Shown in pieces: positions 1 through 8,445 of a stretch of 64,000 nucleotides of DNA. The stretch's first letter is position 1; every line of letters begins with the position of its first letter. The stretch is from Sandaracinaceae bacterium (GTDB taxonomy: Bacteria > Myxococcota_A > Polyangia > Polyangiales > Sandaracinaceae): NCBI GenBank assembly GCA_019637095.1, contig JAHBWG010000054.1, forward strand, positions 1-64,000, in the 5' to 3' direction. Position numbers and translations under genes: made by a program. Under the pieces are notes generated by a model that worked only from the letters and a program-made list of their open reading frames with translations, searched no databases and was not told where the DNA came from.

Positions 1-84
1 GCCTTCGTCGCCGCCTTCGTCGCCGTCCTCGTCGCCGTCTTCGTCGCCGTCCTCGTCGCCGTCCTCGTCGCCGTCCTCGTCGGC
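1..84. repeat. 12-bp tandem repeat, probably an acidic coding tract
   Basis: Seven head-to-tail copies of a 12-bp unit of the type GCCGTCCTCGTC (variants with TTC). Read on the minus strand in one frame it encodes Asp-Glu-Asp-Gly repeats, which fits the acidic linkers common in myxobacterial surface proteins. A minus-strand gene running off the left edge is the simplest reading, but no convincing start is visible to the right of the repeat. The plus-strand frame that runs on into the PilZ gene would encode Ser/Pro repeats and is not believed. Confidence 0.45.
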
Positions 85-211
85 CTCGCTCACCGGGTCG
101 CCGGTGGCGCGCGTCGGCGCTTCCTCGCGCGCTCGTTCGCCGTCGCCGACGTCCGCGCGCCGCGCGTCGTCGTCGCCATCCTCGTCGCGTTCGTCGTCGC
201 GCGCGCTCACC

Positions 212-240
212 TTGACTTCACCGTCCGTGGCGAGGATAAC
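212..240 (+). promoter_or_regulatory. sigma70-type promoter of the PilZ gene
   Basis: A -35 element TTGACT (212-217), a 17-bp spacer and a -10 element GATAAC (235-240) lie 26 bp upstream of the PilZ start codon. This is an unusually good match to consensus for this GC-rich window, with about 18 nt of leader. It supports the ATG at 266 and argues against translation of the upstream Ser/Pro-rich frame. Confidence 0.6.
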
Positions 241-265
241 GCGCTTTCCCTGCTCGCCGGAGAGG

Positions 266-592
266 ATGCGAAGAGTGACCGGGCGCCGCGTCCACGAACG
301 ATACGATCGCCAGCTCGACGTGACGGTGGTCCACGCAGGCGGTGAGGTCGCGACGGTGTCGCGCAACATCAGCCTCGGCGGCATGTACCTCGTGGCCGAG
401 ACGCAGCTCCCCTATGGCACCGACGTCCAGGTCCGCTTCCTGCTGCCCGCGCTGAAGGAGCACGTCACGTTGCAGGCCGTCGTGCGGTGGGTGAAGGACG
501 ACGGGATGGGCGTGCAGTTCGGGAGCCTTCGCGCCCGCGAGGTGTGGGGCCTGAACCAGCTGTTCAAGGACAGCAAGCGCTCCGACGATTGA
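266..592 (+). CDS. PilZ domain protein
   Basis: A 108-residue protein that is essentially one PilZ domain, the c-di-GMP-binding module that couples the second messenger to motility or envelope functions. An N-terminal Arg-rich stretch (RRVHERYDR) and the later NISLGG motif correspond to the two PilZ binding signatures (RxxxR and D/NxSxxG). The C-terminus carries the usual VVRWVKDDGMGVQF strand pair. The ATG at 266 is chosen because GGAGAGG precedes it and the promoter at 212-240 would leave a short leader. No effector domain is attached, so it probably acts through a protein partner. A GGDEF-EAL protein is encoded about 35 kb away at 35369. Confidence 0.88.
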   Translation: MRRVTGRRVHERYDRQLDVTVVHAGGEVATVSRNISLGGMYLVAETQLPYGTDVQVRFLLPALKEHVTLQAVVRWVKDDGMGVQFGSLRAREVWGLNQLFKDSKRSDD

Positions 593-598
593 CGCTCG

Positions 599-1354
599 CT
601 ACGAGCGCCCGAAGCGCAGGCGATAGCTGAACTGCGCGTCGCCGCCGCGCGGCGCGGCAGACGCTCGGATCTGCTGCGCGGCCGTCCGGACGCAGCGCTC
701 GAACTCCGGATCGGAGAAGCGCGAGCTCTCGATCGTGACCTCGCGCGCGGGGCCCGCGCCGCGCAGCCAGAACACGAGGTCGAGCGTGGCGGCCTGGATC
801 GAGCCGCGGTCGAGGTGCTGCTCGTAGCAGCGATCGAGGCTCGGCACCGCGCCGCGGAACGCGCCGCGCACCGCGCCCGCGTCGAGCCGCCCGCGCCCGT
901 CGACCTGCTGCGCGAGGACCACGACGATGTGCTCCGACAGACGCGCCTCGCGCTCGACCGCGGGCAGGCTGCCGCCGGTCCCCGCCACCGCGTCGGCGGC
1001 CGGATCGGCCGGCGGCTCGAGCACCACCGTCGTCGGGCGCGGCCCGGGCACGGTGATGCGGAGGCACTCGGCCGCGTCGCGCTGGACCGACTGGATGCGC
1101 ACGAGCAGCGCCTCGATCGCCGCCTCCGCGTCGCGCCGCGCCGCCGGGTCCGGGGCGGTGTCGCGCTGGCGCTCCGCCGCGTCGAGCAGCGCCGTGACCC
1201 GCTGCATCTCCGCGGACTGCGCGGCGAGGCAGCTCGCGAGCTCGCGCGCGCGGCGCGCGCCGACCGCGCGATCGCCGGGTGACATGTCTTGTGCCGCGGC
1301 GGGCAGCGCCGCGAAGACGAGCCCGACGAGGGCGAGGGAGATCGAGGTGCGCAT
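599..1354 (-). CDS. AgmX/PglI C-terminal domain-type periplasmic protein
   Basis: A 251-residue secreted protein. The N-terminus is a signal peptide ending near AALPAAAQ; the next ~90 residues are charged and helical. The last ~90 residues match the AgmX/PglI C-terminal domain seen widely in myxobacteria, a TonB-C-like fold: a conserved Cys in SLDRCYEQ, a second in FERCVRTAAQQIR, and a final YRLRF strand. Such proteins are linked to gliding or envelope machinery in Myxococcus; the role here is inferred. The frame is open further upstream, but the ATG at 1354 immediately precedes a clean signal peptide. It follows ftsK on the same strand by 77 bp. Confidence 0.72.
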   Translation of the reverse strand: MRTSISLALVGLVFAALPAAAQDMSPGDRAVGARRARELASCLAAQSAEMQRVTALLDAAERQRDTAPDPAARRDAEAAIEALLVRIQSVQRDAAECLRITVPGPRPTTVVLEPPADPAADAVAGTGGSLPAVEREARLSEHIVVVLAQQVDGRGRLDAGAVRGAFRGAVPSLDRCYEQHLDRGSIQAATLDLVFWLRGAGPAREVTIESSRFSDPEFERCVRTAAQQIRASAAPRGGDAQFSYRLRFGRS

Positions 1355-1431
1355 GGGACCGTCCGTCCGAGAGTCTACCCGCTCGGCTCGGACGCGCCCG
1401 GCGGGCCCGGTGTTCACGCGCGCGCGCACGC

Positions 1432-3882
1432 TCACAGCGCCTGGACGAGCACCTCGCGCCGCCCGCCCGCCTTGCCGCTCGGCGGCCCGACCACCCCGCT
1501 CTTCTCCATCTGCTCGACGAGCTTGGCCGCCTTGTTGTAGCCCACCCCGAGCTGCCGCTGGATGTGGCTGATCGAGCAGTACCCCGCCTGCGCCACGCAC
1601 GCGACCGCGCGGTCGTAGATCGGGTCGTCGCTCCCGCCGCCGCCCTCGCCCGCCTCGTCGTCGTCGCCGCGCGGCTCGAGGATCTTCTCGTCGTAGACCG
1701 GCTTGCCCTGCTCGCGCAGGTGGTCGCAGAGGCGCTTGACCTCCTCCTCCGACACGTACGCGCTGTGCACGCGGTGCAGATCGCTCGAGCCCGGCGGGAT
1801 CATCAGCATGTCGCCCATCCCGAGCAGGTGCTCCGCGCCCTGCCGCCCGAGGATCGTCTTGCTGTCCTCGCGCTGGCTCACCTTGAACGCGATCCGCGCC
1901 GGGAAGTTCGCCTTGATCATCCCCGTGATCACGTCGACGCTCGGCCGCTGCGTCGCGAGGATCACGTGGATGCCCGCCGCGCGCGCCTTCTGCGCGAGCC
2001 GCGCGATCGCCGCCTCGACGTCCTTGGCCGCGACCATCATCAGGTCCGCGAACTCGTCGACGACGACCACCACGTACGGCAGCCGCTCCGGCACCGCGTC
2101 GAGCCCGTCGGCGCGCTCGCCGTCGACCGGATCGAGGAATTCGTCTTGCCCGTCGGCGCTGCGCGCCCGGACCTTGCCCTTGCGGCTCGCGAACACCTTG
2201 TCCGCCGTCAGCTCACCCGTCTCGATCTTCTCGATGCGCTTGTTGTAGGTCGTGATGTTGCGCGCGCCGGCGTCCGCGAAGAGCTGGTAGCGGCGCTCCA
2301 TCTCGTCGACCGCCCACCGCAGCGCGAGGGAGGCCTTCTTCATGTCGGTCACGACCGGCAACAGCATGTGCGGGATGCCATCGAAGACCGCGAGCTCGAC
2401 CACCTTCGGGTCGATCATCAGGAGGCGCACCTCTTCGGGCGAGCGGCGCTGGAGCAGCGAGCAGAGCATGACGTTGAGCCCGACGCTCTTGCCGGCGCCG
2501 GTCGCGCCCGCGACGAGCAGGTGCGGCATCTTCGCGAGGTCGCCGTAGACGGGCTGACCGGCGATGTCCTTGCCGAACGCGAGCGGCAGCGCCGACTTGA
2601 GGTTCGTCCAGCGATCGTCCTCGATCAGCTCGCGCAGGTACACCGTCTGGCGGTTCTCGTTGGGCAGCTCGAAGCCGACGCGCGCCTTGCCGGGGATCGG
2701 CGCGACGATCCGCACCTTGTGCGCGGCGAGCGCCATCGCGAGGTCGTCGGCGAGCCCCGCGATCTTCGAGATCTTCGTGCCGCTCTCCGGCTCGAACTCG
2801 TACATCGTCACGACCGGGCCGGGGTGGATCTCGTCGACGCGACCCTTCACCCGGTAGGCCTCGAGCTTCTCGGTGAGCTGCGCGGCGTTCGCGCGCAGCG
2901 CGGCGGCGTCGATCTGGATCGACTGCGGGGGCGGCGCGTCGAAGAGGTCCGTCGGCGGCAGCGCGAAGTCGCCGTGCACCTCCGGCATGCGCACGCGGTT
3001 GGGGGAGCGGCCCGGCTCCTCGGTGGGCGCGACGATCGTCGGGCCGCCCGCCTTCGCGCGCGGCGCCCGCGGCTTCTTCGCGGGCAGCGGCGGCGGCTCC
3101 GGCTCCTCGACCTCGTCGTCTTCGACGGGGGTCTCCTCGAGCTCGACGTCCGCGGGATCGGCCTGCGCGAAGATCACCGGCTTGCCGCGGTCGACCTCGA
3201 ACGACTCGTCGAGCGTGGACTCGCCCGCGACGATCCGCGGCGCGGCGGCGCGCGCGGCCTCCTCGCGCTCGCGGCGCTCGAGCTCCTTGGCCTCGCGCCA
3301 CGCGTCCCACACCTCGCGCAGCCACGCGCGCGCGCGCCGCGCCCCGGCGAGCCCGGCGATCGCGGCGCGCTGCACCGCCTCGATCACGCTGAAGGGCGTG
3401 CGCAGCACGAGCGTGATCAGGAGCACCGCCGTGCCGACGACGTACGCGCCGGCGACGCCGAGGAGCGAGCGCAGCACCTCGCCCATCACCTCGCCGAGCA
3501 CGCCACCCGGCAGGTGGCCGCCGAACACGGTCTGCCCCGTCAACGCGAGGTGCACCATCGCGCACCCGATCAGCACGATGACGACGGTGCTCGCGACGCG
3601 CCCGACGCCGAGGCCTCCGGCCGTGCGCATGAACATGCGCGCGGTCGCGAGCGCGAGCTCGGTGGGCACGAGCCACGCGGCGATCCCGAACGCGCTCGCG
3701 AGCACCCCGGCGAGCCCCTCGCCGACGGGGCCGATCCAGTTCTCGCCGCCCTCGGCGTCGTACGAGAGCAGCGCGAGGCCGACGAGGATCGTCAGCGCGA
3801 GGCCGAGGATCCCGAGCACTTCGTGCCTTCGCCCGAGGTCCGGGACCGTGTCGTCAGCGGATGTGATGTGAGGTGCGCCCAA
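1432..3882 (-). CDS. ftsK: DNA translocase FtsK/SpoIIIE
   Basis: Membrane-anchored ATPase that pumps chromosomal DNA through the division septum and activates XerCD recombination. The ~816-residue product has hydrophobic segments in the first ~160 residues, an acidic/Pro-rich linker, then the motor with Walker A GATGAGKS and a Walker B-like VVVVVDEFADLMM. A charged insertion sits in the motor after YNKRIEKIETG. The C-terminal winged-helix gamma domain (DPIYDRAVACVAQAGYCS onward, ending VLVQAL) recognises polar DNA motifs. I chose the TTG at 3882 because AGGGAG lies 9 nt upstream; another TTG at 3936 is in frame but lacks a ribosome site. The linker is short, as is usual outside Enterobacteria. 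Confidence 0.93.
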   Translation of the reverse strand: MGAPHITSADDTVPDLGRRHEVLGILGLALTILVGLALLSYDAEGGENWIGPVGEGLAGVLASAFGIAAWLVPTELALATARMFMRTAGGLGVGRVASTVVIVLIGCAMVHLALTGQTVFGGHLPGGVLGEVMGEVLRSLLGVAGAYVVGTAVLLITLVLRTPFSVIEAVQRAAIAGLAGARRARAWLREVWDAWREAKELERREREEAARAAAPRIVAGESTLDESFEVDRGKPVIFAQADPADVELEETPVEDDEVEEPEPPPLPAKKPRAPRAKAGGPTIVAPTEEPGRSPNRVRMPEVHGDFALPPTDLFDAPPPQSIQIDAAALRANAAQLTEKLEAYRVKGRVDEIHPGPVVTMYEFEPESGTKISKIAGLADDLAMALAAHKVRIVAPIPGKARVGFELPNENRQTVYLRELIEDDRWTNLKSALPLAFGKDIAGQPVYGDLAKMPHLLVAGATGAGKSVGLNVMLCSLLQRRSPEEVRLLMIDPKVVELAVFDGIPHMLLPVVTDMKKASLALRWAVDEMERRYQLFADAGARNITTYNKRIEKIETGELTADKVFASRKGKVRARSADGQDEFLDPVDGERADGLDAVPERLPYVVVVVDEFADLMMVAAKDVEAAIARLAQKARAAGIHVILATQRPSVDVITGMIKANFPARIAFKVSQREDSKTILGRQGAEHLLGMGDMLMIPPGSSDLHRVHSAYVSEEEVKRLCDHLREQGKPVYDEKILEPRGDDDEAGEGGGGSDDPIYDRAVACVAQAGYCSISHIQRQLGVGYNKAAKLVEQMEKSGVVGPPSGKAGGRREVLVQAL

Positions 3883-3941
3883 GTGGAACAACTCCCTACA
3901 TCGCGCACCATGACGGATCGGGCGGGCTTCCGTCAAGTTCG

Positions 3942-3957
3942 GGGACCGATCGGTCCC
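3942..3957. promoter_or_regulatory. perfect 16-bp palindrome between ftsK and the HEAT lipoprotein gene
   Basis: GGGACCGATCGGTCCC is a perfect 16-bp inverted repeat with no spacer, in the divergent region between ftsK and the lipoprotein gene at 4030. It directly abuts a possible plus-strand promoter, TTGCTT (3958-3963), 16 bp, TACTAT (3980-3985). The position is that of an operator for a dimeric regulator acting on one or both genes. The regulator is not identifiable. Confidence 0.5.
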
Positions 3958-4029
3958 TTGCTTGAAAGTCGGATTCCTCTACTATCGGGGGCCACCTCGA
4001 ACCCAGCTCTCCCGGCTCAACGAGGACCC

Positions 4030-5583
4030 ATGCGAAGCCGAAACGTCGTGACCGTGCTGTCCCTGCTGCTCTGCGCGGCGTTGCCGGGGTGCAAGGTCAC
4101 GACCGAGGACATCGACTACTGGATGGGCACGCAGAAGGGCCCCGGCAAGATCGTGGCCGTGCTGCTCGCCGACAAGTACGAGGACGAGCTGCGCGTCTAC
4201 GCGGGGCTCGCGCTCGTGCGGATGGAGCCCCGCCCGCCCTCGACGACGAGCGAGCCGATCGACGGAGTGACGGAGCTGCAGGCCGCGGTGCGGCGGCTGC
4301 CGGAGGAGACGCGCCGGCGGATCGTCGACCTGATGATCCCCGACCTCGTCAACATGATGCGCGGGGAGGACACGCCGCAGGCGACGGAGGGCGACGCGGT
4401 CGGCCTCCTGCAGATCCGCGCGAAGGACGCCGCGTTCCTGATCCTCCCGTACGCGAGCGAGGCCCAGGGAGCGCAGCTCCGCGACGAGATCGTCGACTGG
4501 TTCGCGCGCGACTTCAACGGGCGCAACCTCGCGGGCAACTTCAGCGCGGAGCAGGTCGTGCGGCAGCTCGGCGCCCCCGCCGCGTCGCGCCTCGTCAACG
4601 CGATGAACGCGCAGCTCCCGCAGCAGGCGCTCGTGAAGGTCGCGGAGCTGATCTCCACGCTCGGCTCGAGCGCCACCAAGGAGGCGGCGGGGCAGCGGCT
4701 CGTCGACATCGAGCGCGAGATGGAGTCGGCGGAGTTCACGAGCTCGCTCGTCGAGCGGCTGCGCCAGCAGATCCGGCGCGAGCGCGGCGAGGACGTGGAG
4801 ATCAACCAGGACGCCCTCACGCGCGCCGCGATCGAGAACCGCGAGAACTTCATCACGCTCGGCGCGCTGCCGGCGATGCGGCACCTCAACGACCAGCGGG
4901 TGGTGCAAGACCGCTTGCTCGAGCTCGCGCAGACGGCGCAGGTCGAGGGCCTGTTGCCACCCCGCGTCGAGGAGCGGCGGGTCAAGGCGCTGCAGGCGAT
5001 GGAGGGCGGCGTGCGCCGCGAGCAGGTCGACGCGCTGCTCGACCTCGCGCTCGCCGAGGCCTCGCCGCTCGCCGTGCGCGACTACGCGTTCGACCGCGTC
5101 GCCGACTCGCGCTCGACCGCGGCGATCCCGCGGCTGTGGCCGGTGTTCCGCGAGACGAGCGACTGGCGCGTGCGCTGGCGCGTCGGGAGCCTCATCCTGA
5201 CGCTCGGTGGCAACGACGTGGTGCAGGAGTTCTTCGGCGCGCTCCCTCCGGCCGAGTACGCGCGCGAGGAGCTGCACGGCTACGGCGAGCGCCTCGCGTC
5301 GATGCGCCCGCCGCCGGCGGACTTCGTGCTGGGTCAGCTCACGTCGTCGGATTGGCACAAGCGCTGTATCGCCCTCTACTACCTGGAGCGGCGCGCGCAG
5401 GAGCCCGACATCGCCCGCATCACGGCGCTCGAGGGAGACGCGGCCGAGACGCGGGGCCGAAACTGGGAAGATCAGACGACGGTGGGTAGGCTCGCGGCTG
5501 CAGTCGCCCGCGCCGTTCGTGAGCGGCTCGGTCAGGGCACGCAGGCAAACGACGAGTCAGGCTCGTCCGGCGAGGGCGAATGA
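4030..5583 (+). CDS. HEAT-repeat lipoprotein
   Basis: A 517-residue protein starting with a lipoprotein signal (LLCAALPGC, lipid-bearing Cys about residue 21). The rest is helical with repeated short helix pairs rich in Ala, Leu, Arg and Glu, typical of HEAT-like solenoids, for example the parts around AASRLVNAMNAQLPQQAL and IPRLWPVFRETSDWRVRWRVG. No catalytic motif is visible; a scaffold role at the inner face of an envelope membrane is inferred. The ATG at 4030 follows GAGGA and precedes a clean lipobox. The stop overlaps the next start (ATGA at 5580), so it is probably co-translated with the FHA protein. Confidence 0.7.
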   Translation: MRSRNVVTVLSLLLCAALPGCKVTTEDIDYWMGTQKGPGKIVAVLLADKYEDELRVYAGLALVRMEPRPPSTTSEPIDGVTELQAAVRRLPEETRRRIVDLMIPDLVNMMRGEDTPQATEGDAVGLLQIRAKDAAFLILPYASEAQGAQLRDEIVDWFARDFNGRNLAGNFSAEQVVRQLGAPAASRLVNAMNAQLPQQALVKVAELISTLGSSATKEAAGQRLVDIEREMESAEFTSSLVERLRQQIRRERGEDVEINQDALTRAAIENRENFITLGALPAMRHLNDQRVVQDRLLELAQTAQVEGLLPPRVEERRVKALQAMEGGVRREQVDALLDLALAEASPLAVRDYAFDRVADSRSTAAIPRLWPVFRETSDWRVRWRVGSLILTLGGNDVVQEFFGALPPAEYAREELHGYGERLASMRPPPADFVLGQLTSSDWHKRCIALYYLERRAQEPDIARITALEGDAAETRGRNWEDQTTVGRLAAAVARAVRERLGQGTQANDESGSSGEGE

Positions 5584-6419
5584 ACCACGACCAGAACAAG
5601 AAGACTCTCCGCCAGTTCCAGTGTCGGGACTACCTCTGGGAGATCTTCGAGCAGATGAGCGCCGAGCTCGAGTGCTCGGTGGACTACCTCATCAACGAGT
5701 CGATGCGGCAGTACGCGCGCTCGCGCAATTACGGCGTGCGCACGCCGGGACCGGGCGCGTCGCGCCCCGGCTCGCCGACTCCTGGCGCGATCCCGAGCCT
5801 CGCCGGCGGTCCGCAGCCGCACATCCCGTCCGCGCCGCCGCCGCCCGCGGCGCAAGGCGGCTACGGCTACGGCGGTGGAGGCGGCTACCCGCCGCCGCCC
5901 CAGCCCGCCCCGCCGCGGCCGGCGCCGCAGGGCTACGGCGGTGGGGGAGGCGGCTACCCGCCGCCGCCGCGTCCGTCGTCGTACCCGCCGCCGCCGCCGA
6001 CGCACCGCCCGCCCGCGTACGGGCAGCCCGGTCACCCGCCGCCGCAGGCCTACCCGCAGCCGGGCTTCGGCGGTCCGCCGCCGATGCAGCAGCAGCCTCC
6101 GCCGCCCTTGCCGATGGCGCACGCGCACGGCGGCGGCCTCATCCCCCTCTACGTGATCTTCAACGGCCAGAAGTTCCCCGTCGCCAAGGAAGAGTTCATC
6201 ATCGGGCGCGGCACCAAGACCGCCGACCTGCCGATCAAGGACGGCAACATCTCGCGGCGCCACGCCGCGGTCATCTGGCAGAACGGCGGCTGGTACATCA
6301 AGGATCTCGGCTCGACGAACGGCGTGGAGTTCCAGGGCCGTAAGGTCGACAGCAAGCGGATCGAAGAGGGCGACGTCTACCAGCTCTGCGACTACGAGAT
6401 CCGCTTCACCTACCGCTGA
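5580..6419 (+). CDS. FHA domain protein with N-terminal ribbon-helix-helix-like segment
   Basis: Three parts in 279 residues. Residues ~1-52 (KTLRQFQCRDYLWEIFEQMS, then ECSVDYLINESMRQYARS) look like a short strand plus two helices, as in ribbon-helix-helix proteins. Residues ~55-180 are a Pro/Gly/Tyr-rich disordered linker. Residues ~185-279 form a forkhead-associated domain with GRG, SRRHA and LGSTNG signatures, which bind phosphothreonine peptides. It is coupled by ATGA to the HEAT lipoprotein upstream and lies ~2 kb from a Ser/Thr kinase gene, so a phospho-dependent role is likely. DNA binding by the N-terminal part is only an inference from its pattern. Confidence 0.78.
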   Translation: MNHDQNKKTLRQFQCRDYLWEIFEQMSAELECSVDYLINESMRQYARSRNYGVRTPGPGASRPGSPTPGAIPSLAGGPQPHIPSAPPPPAAQGGYGYGGGGGYPPPPQPAPPRPAPQGYGGGGGGYPPPPRPSSYPPPPPTHRPPAYGQPGHPPPQAYPQPGFGGPPPMQQQPPPPLPMAHAHGGGLIPLYVIFNGQKFPVAKEEFIIGRGTKTADLPIKDGNISRRHAAVIWQNGGWYIKDLGSTNGVEFQGRKVDSKRIEEGDVYQLCDYEIRFTYR

Positions 6420-6427
6420 GCGACGGC

Positions 6428-7318
6428 GTGGCGATCGCGAGCCTCCCGAGCGGCATCGAGCTCTTCTACGACGACCGCGGCGAGGGCGAGCCCCTCGTGC
6501 TCATCATGGGGATCGGCTGCCAGTACCTCTACTGGCGCGAGGGCCTCGTGGACGCGCTGTGCGCGCGGGGCTTCCGCGTCATCCGCTTCGACCACCGCGA
6601 CATCGGCGAGTCGAGCCGGCTCGACCACCTCGGCGTGCCCCCGATCCTGCCGACGGTCTTCTCCGGGCTGCTCGGCGTCAACGTCGTCGGGCCGTACGCG
6701 CTCGAGGACATGGCGCGCGACGTCGTCGACCTCCTGGATCACCTCGGCCTCGCGTCCGCGCACGTCGCGGGCGCGTCGATGGGCGGGATGGTCGCGCAGA
6801 CGCTCGCGTTCACCCACCCGCACCGGGTGCGCTCGCTCGTCTCGATCATGAGCACCACGGGCGAGCCGCGGCGCTACATCCACGAGCCGCGCGCGATCCG
6901 CGCGATCCTCGGGACCCCGCCGCGCTCGCGCGAGGAGGCGATGGACCGCGGCGTCGAGGTGTGGCGTACGATCGGCTCGACGGGCTTCGCGTTCGACGAG
7001 GCCGCGATGCGCGAGCTGTCGGGCCGCGCGTACGACCGCGGCAACCACCCGCCGGGGTTCTTGCGGCACCTCGGCGCGATCGCGACGACCGGCGACCGGA
7101 CCGCGCGCCTGCGCTTCGTGCGCGCGCCCACGCTCGTCGTGCACGGCACGGTGGACCCGCTCATCCGCCCGCTCGGCGGCGTGCTCACGCACCGCGCGAT
7201 CGCCGGCTCGCACCTCGAGCTCGTCGAGGGGATGGGCCACGATCTCCCGGAGGCGCTCTGGCCCGCGCTCACCGGCTGGATCGGCGAGAACGCGGAGCGC
7301 GCGCGCGGCGCCGGCTGA
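6428..7318 (+). CDS. alpha/beta-fold hydrolase
   Basis: A 296-residue single-domain alpha/beta hydrolase. Visible features are the oxyanion-region strand LVLIMGIG, the FDHRDIGES turn, the nucleophile elbow GASMGG, the acid in VHGTVDPLI and the base in GMGHDLP. The sequence style is that of esterase/lactonase-like members (TesE/RdmC type); the substrate cannot be told. The GTG at 6428 is 8 nt after the FHA stop, suggesting the same transcript. There is no signal peptide, so it is cytoplasmic. Confidence 0.82.
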   Translation: MAIASLPSGIELFYDDRGEGEPLVLIMGIGCQYLYWREGLVDALCARGFRVIRFDHRDIGESSRLDHLGVPPILPTVFSGLLGVNVVGPYALEDMARDVVDLLDHLGLASAHVAGASMGGMVAQTLAFTHPHRVRSLVSIMSTTGEPRRYIHEPRAIRAILGTPPRSREEAMDRGVEVWRTIGSTGFAFDEAAMRELSGRAYDRGNHPPGFLRHLGAIATTGDRTARLRFVRAPTLVVHGTVDPLIRPLGGVLTHRAIAGSHLELVEGMGHDLPEALWPALTGWIGENAERARGAG

Positions 7319-7333
7319 GGTACGCTCCCGCGC

Positions 7334-8431
7334 ATGCGAAGGACGATCGCGATGGGGCTCGTGCTCGCGGCGTGCGGCGGCGCGCCGCGGAGCGACGGAG
7401 CGCGCGAGCCGGTCGACGCCTCGGCGCTGACGCGCTGCGACGCCGGCGACGCGAGCGGCTGCCTCGAGGCCGGGCGCGCGAGCGAGACCGGGCAGGGCGG
7501 CGAGGAGGACCTCGCGGCGGCGCACGCCCTCTACCAGCGCGCGTGCGACGGCGGCGAGCCGCGCGGGTGCACCGCGCTCGGCGCCCACGTGCTCACGGGC
7601 CGCGGCGTCGAGGCGAGCCCGAGCCGCGCGCTCGCGCTGTTCGACCGCGCGTGCGACGGCGGCGACCTGCTCGGCTGCTACAACCTCGGCGTCCTGATCG
7701 CGACGCCGCGCGACGGAGTGCCCGCGGACCCCGGGCGCGCGCGCGCGCTCTTCGAGCGCGCCTGTGACGGCGAGCTCTCGCCGGCGTGCAACAACCTCGC
7801 GCTCCTCGCGCGCGCGGACGGCGACGAGGCCCGCGCGATCGCGCTCTTCACGCGCGGCTGCGAGGGCGCGAGCGCCGACGCGTGCCACAACCTCGCGCTC
7901 GCGCTCGAGGCGCAGGGCGAGGCGCAGCTCGGGCGGGTGCGCGAGCTGCTCGATCGCGCGTGCGCGCGCGGCGTCGGCGCGAGCTGCGCGCGGCTCGGCG
8001 AGCTCCACGAGGAGGGCCGCGGGGGGCCGGCGAGCCCCGACGAGGCGCGCGCGATCTACGAGCGGAGCTGCGACGAGGCGCGGCCGGAGCCGTGCGTGAA
8101 TCTGGGCGCGATGTTCGCCGACGCGAGCCCGCCCGACTACGCGCGCGCCAGCGCGCTCTACGCGCGGGCATGCACGGCGGGCGAGATGCGCGGCTGCGTC
8201 GCGCTCGGCTCGCTCTACAGCTCGGCGCGCGGCGTCGAGCAGGACCACGCGCGCGCGAGCGGGCTGTTCGCCCGCGCCTGCGAGCGCGGCCTCGCGCGCG
8301 GCTGCTTCAACCTCGCGGCGAGCCACGCGAGCGGCCTCGGCGTCGCGCGCGATCGGGCGCGCGCCCGCGAGCTGTTCGCGCGCGCCTGCTCGCTCGGGAT
8401 GGACGAGGCCTGCCGCGTCGTCGGGCCCTGA
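7334..8431 (+). CDS. Sel1-repeat, Cys-rich lipoprotein
   Basis: A 365-residue protein with a short lipoprotein signal (MGLVLAACGG) followed by about nine ~35-residue Sel1/TPR-like repeats. Each repeat has paired cysteines in the pattern A..LY.RACDGG...GC..LG, as in the Helicobacter cysteine-rich (Hcp) solenoids where Cys pairs form disulfides between helices. This supports export to an oxidising compartment. Such proteins act as interaction scaffolds; no partner is evident. It sits 15 nt after the hydrolase gene and 14 nt before the kinase gene, so likely the same operon. Confidence 0.8.
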   Translation: MRRTIAMGLVLAACGGAPRSDGAREPVDASALTRCDAGDASGCLEAGRASETGQGGEEDLAAAHALYQRACDGGEPRGCTALGAHVLTGRGVEASPSRALALFDRACDGGDLLGCYNLGVLIATPRDGVPADPGRARALFERACDGELSPACNNLALLARADGDEARAIALFTRGCEGASADACHNLALALEAQGEAQLGRVRELLDRACARGVGASCARLGELHEEGRGGPASPDEARAIYERSCDEARPEPCVNLGAMFADASPPDYARASALYARACTAGEMRGCVALGSLYSSARGVEQDHARASGLFARACERGLARGCFNLAASHASGLGVARDRARARELFARACSLGMDEACRVVGP

Positions 8432-8445
8432 GGGGGCAGACCCGG

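Noticed and set aside
1-84. CRISPR or satellite origin for the 12-bp repeats
   Set aside because: No spacers; the period is a multiple of three and the units encode an acidic linker in one frame.
218-463. Minus-strand open frame inside the PilZ gene
   Set aside because: Composition is that of an antisense shadow, and the plus frame has clear PilZ motifs, promoter and ribosome site.
1279-4029. Long plus-strand open frame running across ftsK into the HEAT lipoprotein
   Set aside because: It is the Arg/His-rich antisense of ftsK. Real coding starts at the lipoprotein signal at 4030.
7786-8445. Upstream extension of the Ser/Thr kinase frame
   Set aside because: It overlaps the Sel1 lipoprotein gene and is Arg/Ala low-complexity; a GTG with a good ribosome site exists at 8446.
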